This document shows, one piece after another, positions 1 through 9,042 of a DNA stretch of 64,000 bases. The notes under the pieces are model-generated. The model saw only the letters and a program-made list of their open reading frames with translations. It searched no databases and was not told where the DNA came from. Numbering within the stretch: position 1 is the stretch's first letter; each line of letters begins with the position of its first letter. The stretch is from the NCBI RefSeq assembly GCF_001598855.1, contig NZ_BCZS01000002.1, positions 331,539-395,538 of the forward strand. The letters run 5' to 3'. This stretch comes from Pluralibacter gergoviae ATCC 33028 = NBRC 105706. GTDB lineage: Bacteria; Pseudomonadota; Gammaproteobacteria; Enterobacterales; Enterobacteriaceae. The translations under genes and the position numbers were made by a program.

Positions 1-1
1 G

Positions 2-571
2 TATGACCAGCCGCTGCGCTACGCCGGGCAGTACGAGGACGCCGAGAGCGGGCTGCACTATAATCTGTTCCGGTACTACGATCCGGAGGTGGGGCGGTTT
101 ACGGTGCAGGATCCGATAGGGCTGGCGGGTGGGTTGAATCTCTACTCGTATGCGCCGAATCCTATGGGTTGGGTGGATCCTTTAGGATTATATAATGGTG
201 AGGGAGAACGTGATCTAGGGAAATATCATGTTTTTCATGAGCATATGCTCGACTCCTCTGAATACAAGATGACGGATAAAGAGCACTTTAGTCGTGCAAA
301 TGAATCAGTATATAAGCGTTTACAAGTAGACCCTGACTTTAAACGAGAGTTACAGGTTAAATACCCTGGTGTTGTGGAACACGTACAACCAATGAAAAAT
401 GGTAAATTCAGAGGATCATCACCTAAAGGGATGACGTGGCATCATGGCGACTCCCCTGGATCACTACAGCTTGCTGATTTTAATGATCACAAAAATTACC
501 ATAAAATTTATCATCCAGATGGTACTGGTGGTCGTAACAAATGGGGTGGCGGGACATCTTGCAGAAAATAG
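2..571 (+). CDS. Rhs protein C-terminal end with WHH-type HNH/ENDO VII nuclease toxin (5' partial)
   Basis: The frame is open from the left edge. It starts with the conserved end of an Rhs core ([20 protein letters not shown], then [14 protein letters not shown] and a WVDPLGL cleavage-type motif), so the residues before about window codon 62 are Rhs shell. The remaining ~125 residues are a variable toxin tip. It carries TWHHGD, then LQLAD, a [10 protein letters not shown] stretch and GGRNKWGGG near the end, the pattern of the WHH branch of the HNH/endonuclease VII superfamily. In known Rhs systems such tips are delivered by type VI secretion and cut DNA; here that is inference. Base composition drops sharply from the GC-rich core to the AT-rich tip, as usual for exchangeable toxin tips. 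The immunity gene follows 11 nt downstream. Confidence 0.85.
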   Translation, partial: YDQPLRYAGQYEDAESGLHYNLFRYYDPEVGRFTVQDPIGLAGGLNLYSYAPNPMGWVDPLGLYNGEGERDLGKYHVFHEHMLDSSEYKMTDKEHFSRANESVYKRLQVDPDFKRELQVKYPGVVEHVQPMKNGKFRGSSPKGMTWHHGDSPGSLQLADFNDHKNYHKIYHPDGTGGRNKWGGGTSCRK

Positions 572-582
572 AGGAGTGTTAA

Positions 583-888
583 ATGATTGTTATTGAAGGT
601 TTTAATAAGTTACTGCAAATGAAAGATAGTTTGCCTGATGTAGGTTGGCTGTATGTTGCGCCATCGTTTAATCTTTCTTCAAAAGAAAATATAGTCAATG
701 GTAGTTATTACCTTGCTCAAAATGAAGATGAGGAAATGGATTTTGAAGATAACTACGGCACTTTCCTTGAAGCGCCGATTTTTAAGGCCATTATTGACAA
801 TAAGCTAGAGCATAATCCTTCTTCCGGAGGTGACGAACTTCTAAACGCAGTGCGTTATTACATCGAAAACGATGATTTTCAGGACTGA
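583..888 (+). CDS. Putative Rhs immunity protein (DUF7716-like)
   Basis: A 101-residue acidic protein (many D/E, ending YYIENDDFQD) sits directly after the toxin tip, with a GAGG ribosome site (572-577) before the ATG. Position, size, acidity and AT-rich codon use fit an immunity protein that neutralises the adjacent WHH nuclease. The N-terminal pattern (VIEGFNKLLQMKDSLPDVGWLYV) resembles DUF7716 proteins as I remember them, which often lie beside polymorphic toxins. The immunity role is inferred from context. Confidence 0.7.
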   Translation: MIVIEGFNKLLQMKDSLPDVGWLYVAPSFNLSSKENIVNGSYYLAQNEDEEMDFEDNYGTFLEAPIFKAIIDNKLEHNPSSGGDELLNAVRYYIENDDFQD

Positions 889-985
889 AAAATCTAAAAG
901 CTTCTTTGCTGCCTTTCTGACCATGTCATAGCACGCTGTATTGACTCTAATTACGCAGAGGTGCACACAATGAAAGCAGTTAGCA

Positions 986-1456
986 TTGCTGATGTTAGCT
1001 TCCTCCACTATCACAGTTTCGAAGAAGGGCGTGCTGTGGCGCACCTTCCGCTACACCGGCCGGGGCGAGCTGGATTCGGTCCGCGACGGGCTGCGCGGCG
1101 ACGTCCACTACGGCCACGACCCGGAGAGGTGCCTGCTGCAGCACCTGGAGCCGCGGCAGAATCCGCTGGCCCGCCGCCTGCAGTACGACCTGGCGGACAA
1201 CCTGGTCGATGAGCCTCCCGTCCCGGTGGTCAGCAACCGGCTGGCGCACTGGCAGCGGCTGTTTTACCGCTACGACGCCTGGGGTAACCTGGTCAGCCGC
1301 CGCAGCGCCCTGAATGAGCAGCACTACGTCTACGGCGCGGACAACCGGCTGCTGCAGGCCAGCGGCCCCGGCCCGCAGGGCGACTTCAGCGCACAGTACC
1401 ACTACGACGCGCTGGGCAGGCGCACCCGCAAGACGGTCACTTACAAGGGTAAGTGA
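986..1456 (+). pseudogene. Displaced rhs core fragment
   Basis: From about 1016 the frame encodes Rhs core/YD-repeat sequence (GVLWRTFRYTGRGELDSVRD, YRYDAWGNLVSRR, YHYDALGRRTRKTVTYKG). It has neither the N-terminal part nor the tip of a full Rhs protein. High GC returns here, in contrast to the AT-rich toxin and immunity genes upstream. The frame ends at 1456, just before the IS3 end at 1471. This looks like a second, orphan rhs copy left by recombination, with its C-terminal cassette displaced by the IS insertion. The ATG at 986 is only the first one in frame and need not be used. Confidence 0.75.
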
Positions 1457-1470
1457 TCCTACCCATGTAA

Positions 1471-2449
1471 TGTGGACACAGCTCTAAGCGAGGTTTTCAT
1501 TTTCAAATTGTTCCGGACTGAGACCGCCGCAGGCACTGTGACGACGCCACCGATTGTAATCACACTCGATATAATTAAATACCGTTGTCCGCATAATTTC
1601 CCGGCTAATAAAGTGCTCGCCGTGGATGCATTCCACTTTCAGCGTGTGAAAGAAGCTTTCCGCACATGCGTTATCGTAGCAGTTGCCTCTGGCGCTCATG
1701 CTTCCATGCAGTTTGTGCCGCTTCAGCAGTGCCTGATAATCTGCTGAACAGTACTGCCCGCCGCGATCCGTGTGAACGATAACCTCTTCTGGTCGTTTAC
1801 GCCGCCACAGGGCCATCTGAAGTGCATCGCAGGCAAGCTGCGCCGTCATCCGTGAGGACATCGACCAGCCGATAACCGCACGTGACCACAGGTCGATGAC
1901 CACGGCAAGATAAAGCCAGCCCTCCTCAGTACGTAAGTAAGTGATGTCACCACACCACTTCTGGTTCGGGCCACTGGCGAAAAAATCCTGTTTCAACAGA
2001 TTCTCTGAGACCGGCAGGCCGTGCTCACGGTAGCTGACCGGGCTGAAGCGACGTGGGGCCTTCGCCCGCAGTCCCTGACGGCGCAGGCTTGAGGCTATCG
2101 TTTTCATGTTATACGTCAGGCCCTGCTCGCGTAGTACCTCTGCCAGCCGGGGTGCACCGTAGCGCTGTTTCGCCTGAAGGAATGCGTCGTGGGCAATGCT
2201 GTCGCAATCGTCGCGGAAACGCTGGCGTGCATTAATCACGCGGCAGCGGCGACGCCAGGCATAAAGCTGAGACTCATAAAGGGAGAGTTCGCGGGCAGCG
2301 GCGGCAACGCCTATTCGCTCAGCAAGCTTCAGGGCTTCGCTGCGGTATTCAGGCGAATACTGTTTTCTTGGCTTCTTACTTACGTTTGCTGATTTAGTCA
2401 TGTGAGTCACCTCTGTCTGAGAGTTTAATCACTTAGTCGCGTGTCCACA
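1471..2449 (-). mobile_element. IS3-family element, internally deleted
   Basis: The ends are imperfect inverted repeats: TGTGGACAC then CTAAG at 1471, and on the opposite strand TGTGGACAC then CTAAGTGA ending at 2449. The 979-bp length is short for the group (usually about 1.2 kb), consistent with the deletion seen in its gene. I see no clean 3-bp target duplication (TAA on the left, TTA on the right). It interrupts the rhs fragment. Confidence 0.8.
1484..2410 (-). CDS. IS3-family transposase, OrfA and OrfB fused by deletion
   Basis: The 308-residue protein starts with the OrfA helix-turn-helix ([34 protein letters not shown]) and switches at residue ~53 directly into the OrfB part ([22 protein letters not shown]). 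It keeps the DDE core: D in GDITYL, D in HTDRGGQY and E in [12 protein letters not shown]. ISEhe3/ISSen1-like relatives make OrfA and OrfB in two frames joined by programmed frameshifting. Here the OrfA leucine zipper, the slippery site and the OrfB start are absent, giving one continuous frame. Without the zipper the enzyme may not multimerise, so activity is doubtful. Confidence 0.8.
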   Translation of the reverse strand: MTHMTKSANVSKKPRKQYSPEYRSEALKLAERIGVAAAARELSLYESQLYAWRRRCRVINARQRFRDDCDSIAHDAFLQAKQRYGAPRLAEVLREQGLTYNMKTIASSLRRQGLRAKAPRRFSPVSYREHGLPVSENLLKQDFFASGPNQKWCGDITYLRTEEGWLYLAVVIDLWSRAVIGWSMSSRMTAQLACDALQMALWRRKRPEEVIVHTDRGGQYCSADYQALLKRHKLHGSMSARGNCYDNACAESFFHTLKVECIHGEHFISREIMRTTVFNYIECDYNRWRRHSACGGLSPEQFENENLA

Positions 2450-2576
2450 TTATGAGGGGAGGATCAGGAAACGTTAATTGATGGAAAGCACGTCTGGACT
2501 GAGAAAAATTTAGACCAGATGTAATCTAACAGATACCTGTATAAATAACCGGTAACTGTCAGATCAGGTCTGAGGA

Positions 2577-3887
2577 GCCTGTACATAAATTTGTGTAATT
2601 GCCTGATTTTGATATGTTCAATTCAACATCACAGGCAGGTTACTTTATGGACGAAAAACAGTTGCAGGCTCTGGCTAATGAACTGGCCAAAAATGTCAAA
2701 ACTCCCGACGATCTCAGCCAGTTCGATCGTCTGCTGAAGAAAATCAGCGTTGAGGCGGCCCTCAATGCCGGGATGTCTCACCATCTGGGCTACGATAAAA
2801 ATCAGCCTGAACCGGGCTCCAACACCCGCAACGGCTACTCAACAAAGACCGTAGCCACTGCGGATGGTCCACTTGAACTGCGTACTCCCCGGGATCGCGA
2901 AGCCACCTTTGAACCCCAGTTGCTGAAGAAAAACCAGACCCGTATTACCGGGATGGATAACCAGATTTTATCCCTGTACGCCAAAGGGATGACCACCCGC
3001 GAGATAGCAGTTGCGTTCAAAGAGATGTACGACGCGGATGTCTCGCCGGCGCTGGTCTCAAAAGTCACTGACGCCGTCATGGAGCAGGTTGTTGAGTGGC
3101 AAAACCGGCCACTGGATGCCATCTATCCTATTGTTTACCTTGACTGTATTGTCCTTAAAGTCCGGCAGGACAGTCGCGTCATCAATAAATCCGTGTTTCT
3201 GGCTCTGGGCATCAACATCGAAGGCCAGAAAGAACTGCTGGGTATGTGGCTGGCCGAAAATGAAGGCGCGAAGTTCTGGCTGAATGTGCTGACAGAACTG
3301 AAGAATCGCGGCCTGAACGACATCCTCATCGCCTGCGTCGACGGACTGAAAAGCTTCCCGGACGCCATAAACGCGGTATATCCGGAGGCCCGCATCCAGC
3401 TGTGCATCGTACATATGGTGCGCAACAGCCTGCGGTTCGTCTCCTGGAAAGATTACAAGGCCGTTACCCGCGATTTGAAGGCGATTTACCAAGCGCCGAC
3501 GGAAGAAGCAGGTCTGCAGGCACTGGAAGTGTTCGCCAGCGCCTGGGACAGCCGCTATCCGCAGATAAGCCGGAGCTGGACGGCAAACTGGTTAAACCTT
3601 GCGACGTTTTTCGGCTACCCGGCAGATATCCGCAAAGTCATCTACACCACCAACGCCATTGAATCACTGAACAGCGTGATCAGGCATGCAATCAAAAAGC
3701 GCAAGGTGTTCCCGACGGACGAGTCAGTGAAAAAGGTCGTGTGGCTGGCAATCCAGGCCGCCTCACAAAAATGGACGATGCCGCTGAGGGACTGGCGCAT
3801 GGCAATGAGCCGTTTTATCATCGAGTTCGGTGACCGCCTCGACGGTCACTTCTGAGAAAAGGCATTTACACAGAATGGTGTACAGGC
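2577..3887 (+). mobile_element. IS256-family element, copy 1 (IS1414-like)
   Basis: Imperfect terminal inverted repeats frame the transposase: GCCTGTACATAAATTTGTGT starts at 2577, and the complement of the right end reads GCCTGTACACCATTCTGTGT. The element is about 1311 bp. Flanking 8-9 bp sequences do not match, so there is no visible target duplication and the element probably took part in later rearrangement. Confidence 0.8.
2647..3855 (+). CDS. IS256-family transposase (IS1414-like)
   Basis: A 402-residue transposase of the MULE/IS256 type, from MDEKQLQALANELAKN to the RFIIEFGDRLDGHF end. Catalytic landmarks are YLDCIVLKVRQD (first Asp), ACVDGLKSFPDAI (second Asp) and TTNAIESLNSVIR (Glu). 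The ATG at 2647 gives the usual family length; an upstream in-frame ATG at 2599 would add 16 residues with no clear ribosome site. The reading frame is intact, so this copy could be active and could have supplied the second, decayed copy at 6531-7683. Confidence 0.9.
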   Translation: MDEKQLQALANELAKNVKTPDDLSQFDRLLKKISVEAALNAGMSHHLGYDKNQPEPGSNTRNGYSTKTVATADGPLELRTPRDREATFEPQLLKKNQTRITGMDNQILSLYAKGMTTREIAVAFKEMYDADVSPALVSKVTDAVMEQVVEWQNRPLDAIYPIVYLDCIVLKVRQDSRVINKSVFLALGINIEGQKELLGMWLAENEGAKFWLNVLTELKNRGLNDILIACVDGLKSFPDAINAVYPEARIQLCIVHMVRNSLRFVSWKDYKAVTRDLKAIYQAPTEEAGLQALEVFASAWDSRYPQISRSWTANWLNLATFFGYPADIRKVIYTTNAIESLNSVIRHAIKKRKVFPTDESVKKVVWLAIQAASQKWTMPLRDWRMAMSRFIIEFGDRLDGHF

Positions 3888-4266
3888 CCACTAAAACTGG
3901 TGTGCTTACAAGAGTACCTTCACAACGTTAAGCAAGCTACTCTCCTTACCCACCTTGAATCGCAGGGAAATGCGCTGACCGCAGAACGTCAGCAGCATCA
4001 GGCCACGTGCGAAACACTTCAGATGCTGTTAGTGGTGTACGAAACCGGTCGGTTTTGTACATACGATTTAGGTATACCCTAATGTGACATACTAGCGAGC
4101 GGTCTGGGATTGTTAAATAAAAAAAACACCTGACACCCATACTCACATTAAGCATGTGGCCCGCAAAACGATTTACTTTCCACGTTCCATTAAGGTCCAC
4201 GAAAAAGCGATCGGCTCATTCATAGAAAAGTATATTTTCAACTAATTGGAGCCATAATCCTATATC
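3888..4266. other. Gene-free spacer with no clear content
   Basis: This stretch lies between the right end of IS256 copy 1 and the stop of the 581-codon gene. A 60-codon frame at 3900-4082 has no convincing ribosome site or recognisable product. I see no promoter, RNA or repeat that I can support. Confidence 0.5.
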
Positions 4267-6012
4267 TCAGGCTGTTAAGGGACGCTGACTAGGCCATTGC
4301 ATAAGCCAATATTTGGCTTTATCCTCTCTTGCTTTTAAAGTTCTTTCGCTAATATCATTAATTTTATTTTCTTGTAGGATATTAACGAACTTACTCCGAG
4401 ATATTTTACCTACAAAGCTTTCATGCCAAAGGAAACAAATTCCGAGTAGTAGATCTTCAATTTCGCTCAGTTCCATCGTTAAGCTTTCTTCTAGATTTCT
4501 TTGAAAATACAACCCCTTACTAAACAGTTCAGCAAGATATAATCTTTCTTGTTTTGATATGCCTGTGGCTGTGTAAAAAATACACGTTTCTGAATTGCTT
4601 GAGGGTAGTTGAACCATAATACCAGGATTTCTCCCTTGCGCACGATCTAAACTGTTAAGAAAGTTAGGTATTGTTAGTGCAGAAGCTGCTAAATTAATGT
4701 TTCTAAAAGACCTATTTTTTTTATCTATAAGCTCAATGTCTTTATTTTTTTTATTGCTGAAATAATGAGTCATTAACTCTATCGGTTCTGGTAGTACACC
4801 CGAAAACATCCAAGGGAAAAGACCGACAGGATTGGCACTGAATATTTCGTTAAAACTATTGTATAATGTATCATCCATACATTCATTTCTATTAGAAAAA
4901 GTGAGGAGTTTTGACGTATAGTCTTGAGGATAACTCACTTTTAGTCTTGTCATGAAATCTCTTACTTTAATGTACCAAGCAGCATTTTTCATGAGTGAAA
5001 AATAAAACATAATCATATGATATATTATCATTTTCTGCATCACTTCAGGGGGCGTAGTCTTTAGTGCATTTCGTTGGTTTTGAGCGAAGTCATCGGGGCT
5101 AGGATTCAGGAATCGAAATAGAGAACTAGCTCGCTTACTTAATTTTTTAATCTGATGATTAATACTATTACTGTATAACTCATGTTGGTATTTACTTGGG
5201 ATTATTTTGCTATATTTTTCTTGGTGTTCGACCTGTGTACTATTCTCATGTTTTCGACATAATGCATGTAGTATTGGTGCCCACTGAGTATATTTTTTGT
5301 CTTTTAGTAGTGGATGCGATACATCGTTTAAAGGATCTCGACCTAAAGCAAGCTTATTAGCTATACTTATAAAGTGCCCGTGGACCTGATCAAGGCTAAA
5401 TTCTTTATCAACTAATCTTTGGTATTTATTAGTGAATAAATCGAAGGAGTGAATCCTAAATGGAGTCATTTCGCCTTGAGGATTACCATACTCGATGTCA
5501 ACCAAGTTTGATGTAAGTTGCCGTTCACTAACTATTTTACATAACTCAATTAGAGTAGGATCTTCGATTGTAATATCTAGTTTCTGGCGATTATTTTTTT
5601 CTAATTCTATACGAACTTTATAGTAAGCGTGAACAATTTTTTGTGGGTCTAGGACGGAATTAGTTGCTGCTGCAGTAAGTAATAAATTAAGTGGCATTTT
5701 GGGATAGTTATTAGCAAGGCATTCAGCGTATATATACAAATCACCTCTCAACAGCAATGAATTATCATAATGTCCAAGTAGTATATCTAGTGTGTTATGC
5801 CGTGGGCTAAATGCTTTTTCTAATATGTCATAGTAGTAAGGCCTGTGGGCTAGAGGGATTTTGGCAAAACGTTTTCTTAAGTGAATCAAACCTGATTCTT
5901 TTCTAAAATCTAAAGGTCCAAAAATTAGATTGAAGGCTATTCCAGCTTCAAACCATTCTCTCAACACATTTTCAGCCTCACTTAACTCTAAAACGATTTT
6001 TTTCATCCACAC
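4267..6012 (-). CDS. Hypothetical protein, 581 residues, AT-rich
   Basis: I do not recognise this protein. It begins MWMKKIVLELSEAENVLREW and is largely helical-looking, soluble and rich in Lys, Asn, Ile and Leu, with no signal peptide. A hydrophobic aromatic stretch near residue 330 (MIIYHMIMFYFSLM) could be one membrane-contacting helix. Base composition is far more AT-rich than the flanking backbone, so it was acquired by transfer. It is transcribed away from the zinc-finger gene at 6195 and shares an intergenic region of about 180 bp with it. Flanking by two copies of the same IS (2577 and 6531) suggests it entered or moved as a composite segment. A role in phage defence or another accessory function is possible but not shown. 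Confidence 0.6.
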   Translation of the reverse strand: MWMKKIVLELSEAENVLREWFEAGIAFNLIFGPLDFRKESGLIHLRKRFAKIPLAHRPYYYDILEKAFSPRHNTLDILLGHYDNSLLLRGDLYIYAECLANNYPKMPLNLLLTAAATNSVLDPQKIVHAYYKVRIELEKNNRQKLDITIEDPTLIELCKIVSERQLTSNLVDIEYGNPQGEMTPFRIHSFDLFTNKYQRLVDKEFSLDQVHGHFISIANKLALGRDPLNDVSHPLLKDKKYTQWAPILHALCRKHENSTQVEHQEKYSKIIPSKYQHELYSNSINHQIKKLSKRASSLFRFLNPSPDDFAQNQRNALKTTPPEVMQKMIIYHMIMFYFSLMKNAAWYIKVRDFMTRLKVSYPQDYTSKLLTFSNRNECMDDTLYNSFNEIFSANPVGLFPWMFSGVLPEPIELMTHYFSNKKNKDIELIDKKNRSFRNINLAASALTIPNFLNSLDRAQGRNPGIMVQLPSSNSETCIFYTATGISKQERLYLAELFSKGLYFQRNLEESLTMELSEIEDLLLGICFLWHESFVGKISRSKFVNILQENKINDISERTLKAREDKAKYWLMQWPSQRPLTA

Positions 6013-6194
6013 TTCCTCGAAAATTGCAATACATAAGTAGAAAAATAACTCGAGTGGTTAGCTTAATCGTTGGTGATTAACATGCCTACTCTTATGAGTT
6101 TTGACTCTTAAGACAATCATACAGCACCATCCGTACATAAAATGGCTCGTTGGTGGTCTGGGAACCGTTCGTATACACAAAAGTGAGATAGATC

Positions 6195-6533
6195 ATGAAA
6201 AAAGTAATTTGCTCATTATGCCATGGGCGTGGTAGTGACGTAATTATTACATGCAGTAACTGCAATGGTTCAGGTTATGACCCAGAAGATGATAAGCCGT
6301 TCGCGCAGTGCCACACTTGTTACGGAGAAGGTGAAGAAGACGTTGACGTTTGTCCTCGTTGTGATGGTGATGGTTATTACTACGTAGATGAGGATGACGA
6401 TGAGGATGACGATGAGGATGACGATGAGGATGACGATGAGGATGACGATGAGGATGACGACGAGGATGACGACGAGGATGACGACGAGGATGACGACGAG
6501 GATGACGATGACGATGAGACGAGATTGTGTAAA
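6195..6533 (+). pseudogene. DnaJ-type zinc-finger protein with acidic repeat tail, cut by an IS
   Basis: The N-terminal 60 residues contain four CxxCxGxG-like motifs (CSLCHGRG, CSNCNGSG, CHTCYGEG, CPRCDGDG), the two-zinc fold of DnaJ proteins. They stand alone, with no J domain. From residue ~65 the protein is almost pure Asp/Glu, encoded by a 12-bp tandem repeat. The frame then runs into the decayed IS256 copy at about 6530 and would end at 6635 on IS-derived residues, so the natural C-terminus is lost. Isolated DnaJ-type zinc fingers usually bind unfolded protein or RNA; the function here is unknown. A purine-rich GTGAGATAGATC precedes the ATG. Confidence 0.65.
6387..6506 (+). repeat. 12-bp tandem repeat coding for Asp/Glu tract
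   Basis: Ten units lie head to tail in frame: six of GATGAGGATGAC followed by four of GACGAGGATGAC, then a degenerate unit. Each unit encodes four acidic residues (D-E-D-D). The two blocks differ by one silent T/C change, which suggests expansion by slippage from two founder units. Copy number should vary between strains without changing the frame. Confidence 0.95.
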
Positions 6534-7683
6534 TGCCTTTTCTCAGAAGTGACCGCTCAGGCGGTCACCGAGCTCGATGATAAAACGGCTCATTGCCATG
6601 CGCCAGTCCCTCAGCGGCATCGTCCATTTTTGTGAGGCGGCCTGGATTGCCAGCCACACGACCTTTTTCACTGACTCGTCCGTCGGGAACACCTTGCGCT
6701 TTTTGATTGCATGCCTGATCACGCTGTTCAGTGACTTAATGGCGTTGGTCGTGTAGATGACTTTGCGGATATCTGCCGGGTAGCCGAAAAACGTCGCAAG
6801 GTTCACCCAGTTTGCCGTCCAGCTCCGGCTTATCTGCGGATAGCGACTGTCCCAGGCGCTGGCGAACGCTTCCAGCGCCTGCAGACCTGCTTCTTCCGTC
6901 GGTGCCTGGTAAATCGCCTTCAAATCGCGGGTAACGGCCTTGTAATCTTTCCAGGAGACGAACCGCAGGCTGTTGCGCATCCATATGCACAATGCTCAGC
7001 TGGATACGGGCTTCCCGATACACCGCGTTTATGGCGTCCGGGAAGCCTTTCAGGCTATCGACGCAGGCGATGAGGATGTCGTTCAGGCCGCGATTCTTCA
7101 GTTCTGTCAGCACATTCAGCCAGAACTTCGCGCCTTCATTTTCGGCCAGCCACATACCCAGCAGTTCTTTCTGGCCTTCGATGTTGATGCCCAGAGCCAG
7201 AAACACGGATTTATTGATGACGCGACTGTCCTGCCGGACCTTAAGGACAATACAGTCAAGGTAAACAATAGGATAGATGGCATCCAGTGGCCGATTTTGC
7301 CACTCAACAACCTGCTCCATGACGGCGTCAGTGACTTTTGAGACCAGCGCTGGCGAGACATCGGCGTCGTACATCTCTTTGAACGCAGCCGTTATCTCGC
7401 GTGTGGTCATCCCCTGGCGTACAGGGATAAAATCTGGTTATCCACCCGGTGATGCAGGTCTGGTTTTTCTTCAGCAACTGGGGTTCAAAGGTGGCTTCGC
7501 GATCCCGGGGAGTACGCAGTTCAAGTGGACCATCCGCAGTGGCTACGGTCTTTGTTGAGTAGCCATTGCGGGTGTTGGAGCCCGGTTTAGGCTGATTTTT
7601 ATCGTAGCCCAGATGGTGAGACATCCCGGCATTGAGGGCCGCCTCAACGCTGATTTTCTTCAGCAGACGATCGAACTGGGTAG
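6531..7683 (-). mobile_element. IS256-family copy 2 (IS1414-like), truncated and frameshifted
   Basis: Nearly identical to copy 1 but in reverse orientation. The transposase frame is broken at three places compared with copy 1: a lost A at ~7441 and a lost base at ~7420 (near GMDNQ and YAKGMTT), and a gained base at ~6982 (HMVRN becomes HMDAQ). The transposase 5' end is cut at the codons for SQFDR, where the next IS begins. At the other end the inner repeat TTGTGTAAATGCC is present, but the outer ~17 bp (GGCCTGTACACCATTC in copy 1) are replaced by acidic-repeat sequence. It lacks a usable terminal repeat and a working gene, so it is dead. Confidence 0.85.
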
Positions 7684-7689
7684 AGTCTT

Positions 7690-9040
7690 AAGGCGTGGTG
7701 TAAATTCGGAGAATGGTGAGAGCCATCGGCTAATCCGGTAAGGTAATGGTTACGAAGACATTATCTTAAGAAGGAATCAACCGATGGCTGATAACAGAAT
7801 GACATTCAGCAACGCTCTGATCCAACTCGGCGGTGAAGATTTTCTACGGGAACTTACCGAATTTATGCTTAACCGCATCATGGAGGCCGACGTTACTCAG
7901 CGCATCAACGCAGAGCCTCACGAGCGCAGTGAGAAGCGCGAGACCTACCGGAACGGCTACCGTGACCGACAGTACAACACCCGACCCGGTACGCTGGACC
8001 TGCGTATCCCGAAGCTGCGCGAAGGCTCTTATTTCCCGCCTTTCCTTGAGGCTCGCAGACTGTCTGAGAAGGCGCTGAATGCGGTTATTCAGGAAGCGTG
8101 GATAAACGGTGTCTCTACCCGCAAAGTGGACGCACTGGTTCAGTCGATGGGCATGACCGGCATCTCACGCAGCCAGGTATCGTCCATTTGCCGCAGTATC
8201 GATGAGCGCGTACACGCGTTCCTGAACCGGCCGCTGGAGGGAGAATGGCCCTACCTGTGGCTGGATGCGACCTGGGTTAAGGTCCGCAAAAACGGCCGGG
8301 TGGACAGCGTGGCGGTAATAATCGCCTGCGCGGTCAGCCTGGACGGTCGCCGGAAGATTATCGGGATGGGTATCGGTGAGTCAGAAGCTAAAGCGTTCTG
8401 GCTGGCCTTCCTGCTGAGCCTTAAAGAGCGCGGTCTGGAGGGCGTGAAGCTGGTCATCTCTGACGCGCACAGCGGCCTGAAAGCGGCGATACAGCAGGTG
8501 TTCTGCGCCAGCTGGCTGCGGTGTCGGGTCCACTTCATGCGTAACGTCATGGGGCGCGTCAACAGGGCCTGTCAGTCAGTAGTTCGTGCTGCCCTGCAGC
8601 AGGTGTTCGTCCAGACGGAGGCGAAGAGTGCTCATGCCACCTGGCGCGATGTAGCTGCCCAGCTGGAGAAGCGCTTCCCGTCGGTCGCAGAGATGATGGA
8701 TGAGGCGGAAGCGGACGTGCTGGCGTACTTCGGCTTCCCGAAGGCGTACAGGGTGAAAATCCACTCGACGAATACGCTGGAGCGGCTGAACAAAGAGGTG
8801 AAGCGACGTGCAGACGTGGTGGGCATCTTCCCCAATGAAGAGAGCATTACGCGGCTACTGGGCGCAGTGCTGACGGAGCAAAATGAGGAGTGGCTGTTGC
8901 AGAATCGCTATCTGCCGCAACACACCATGGCGGAGATAGAGCAGACCGCTGAAACTGAAGTGATTGAGGCGCTGCCAGTCAGCGCATAACAGGCATATTA
9001 CCGGACCGGAGAGCTGGAACTGAATTTACACCACCTTGAC
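7690..9040 (+). mobile_element. IS256-family element, second type
   Basis: Inverted ends share the 12-mer TGGTGTAAATTC (7696-7707 on the left, complement at 9022-9033 on the right), with extra matching AAGG just outside. The element is about 1.35 kb and carries one intact transposase. It has truncated IS256 copy 2 on its left and the gene fragment starting at 9043 on its right. Confidence 0.8.
7784..8989 (+). CDS. IS256-family transposase
   Basis: A 401-residue transposase only distantly related to the two IS1414-like copies. MULE-type landmarks are YLWLDATWVKVRKNGR (first Asp), LVISDAHSGLKAAI (second Asp) and STNTLERLNKEVKRR (Glu). The N-terminus (FLRELTEFMLNRIMEADVTQ and a YRNGYRDR box) is that of the widespread IS256/IS1081-like group. 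An AAGGA site at 7769-7775 precedes the ATG. The frame is intact, so the element could be mobile. Confidence 0.9.
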   Translation: MADNRMTFSNALIQLGGEDFLRELTEFMLNRIMEADVTQRINAEPHERSEKRETYRNGYRDRQYNTRPGTLDLRIPKLREGSYFPPFLEARRLSEKALNAVIQEAWINGVSTRKVDALVQSMGMTGISRSQVSSICRSIDERVHAFLNRPLEGEWPYLWLDATWVKVRKNGRVDSVAVIIACAVSLDGRRKIIGMGIGESEAKAFWLAFLLSLKERGLEGVKLVISDAHSGLKAAIQQVFCASWLRCRVHFMRNVMGRVNRACQSVVRAALQQVFVQTEAKSAHATWRDVAAQLEKRFPSVAEMMDEAEADVLAYFGFPKAYRVKIHSTNTLERLNKEVKRRADVVGIFPNEESITRLLGAVLTEQNEEWLLQNRYLPQHTMAEIEQTAETEVIEALPVSA

Positions 9041-9042
9041 GG

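Noticed and set aside
1463..2457. Target-site duplication for the IS3 element
   Set aside because: Flanking triplets (TAA and TTA) are not direct repeats; they only extend the inverted repeat.
2450..2576. Short open tail ending at 2524 (ETLIDGKHVWTEKNLDQM) between two ISs
   Set aside because: It may be the last codons of a gene destroyed by the IS3 element, perhaps an rhs-linked tip, but 18 codons are too few to assign.
3900..4082. 60-codon frame after IS256 copy 1
   Set aside because: No ribosome site, no recognisable protein, and coding character not above chance.
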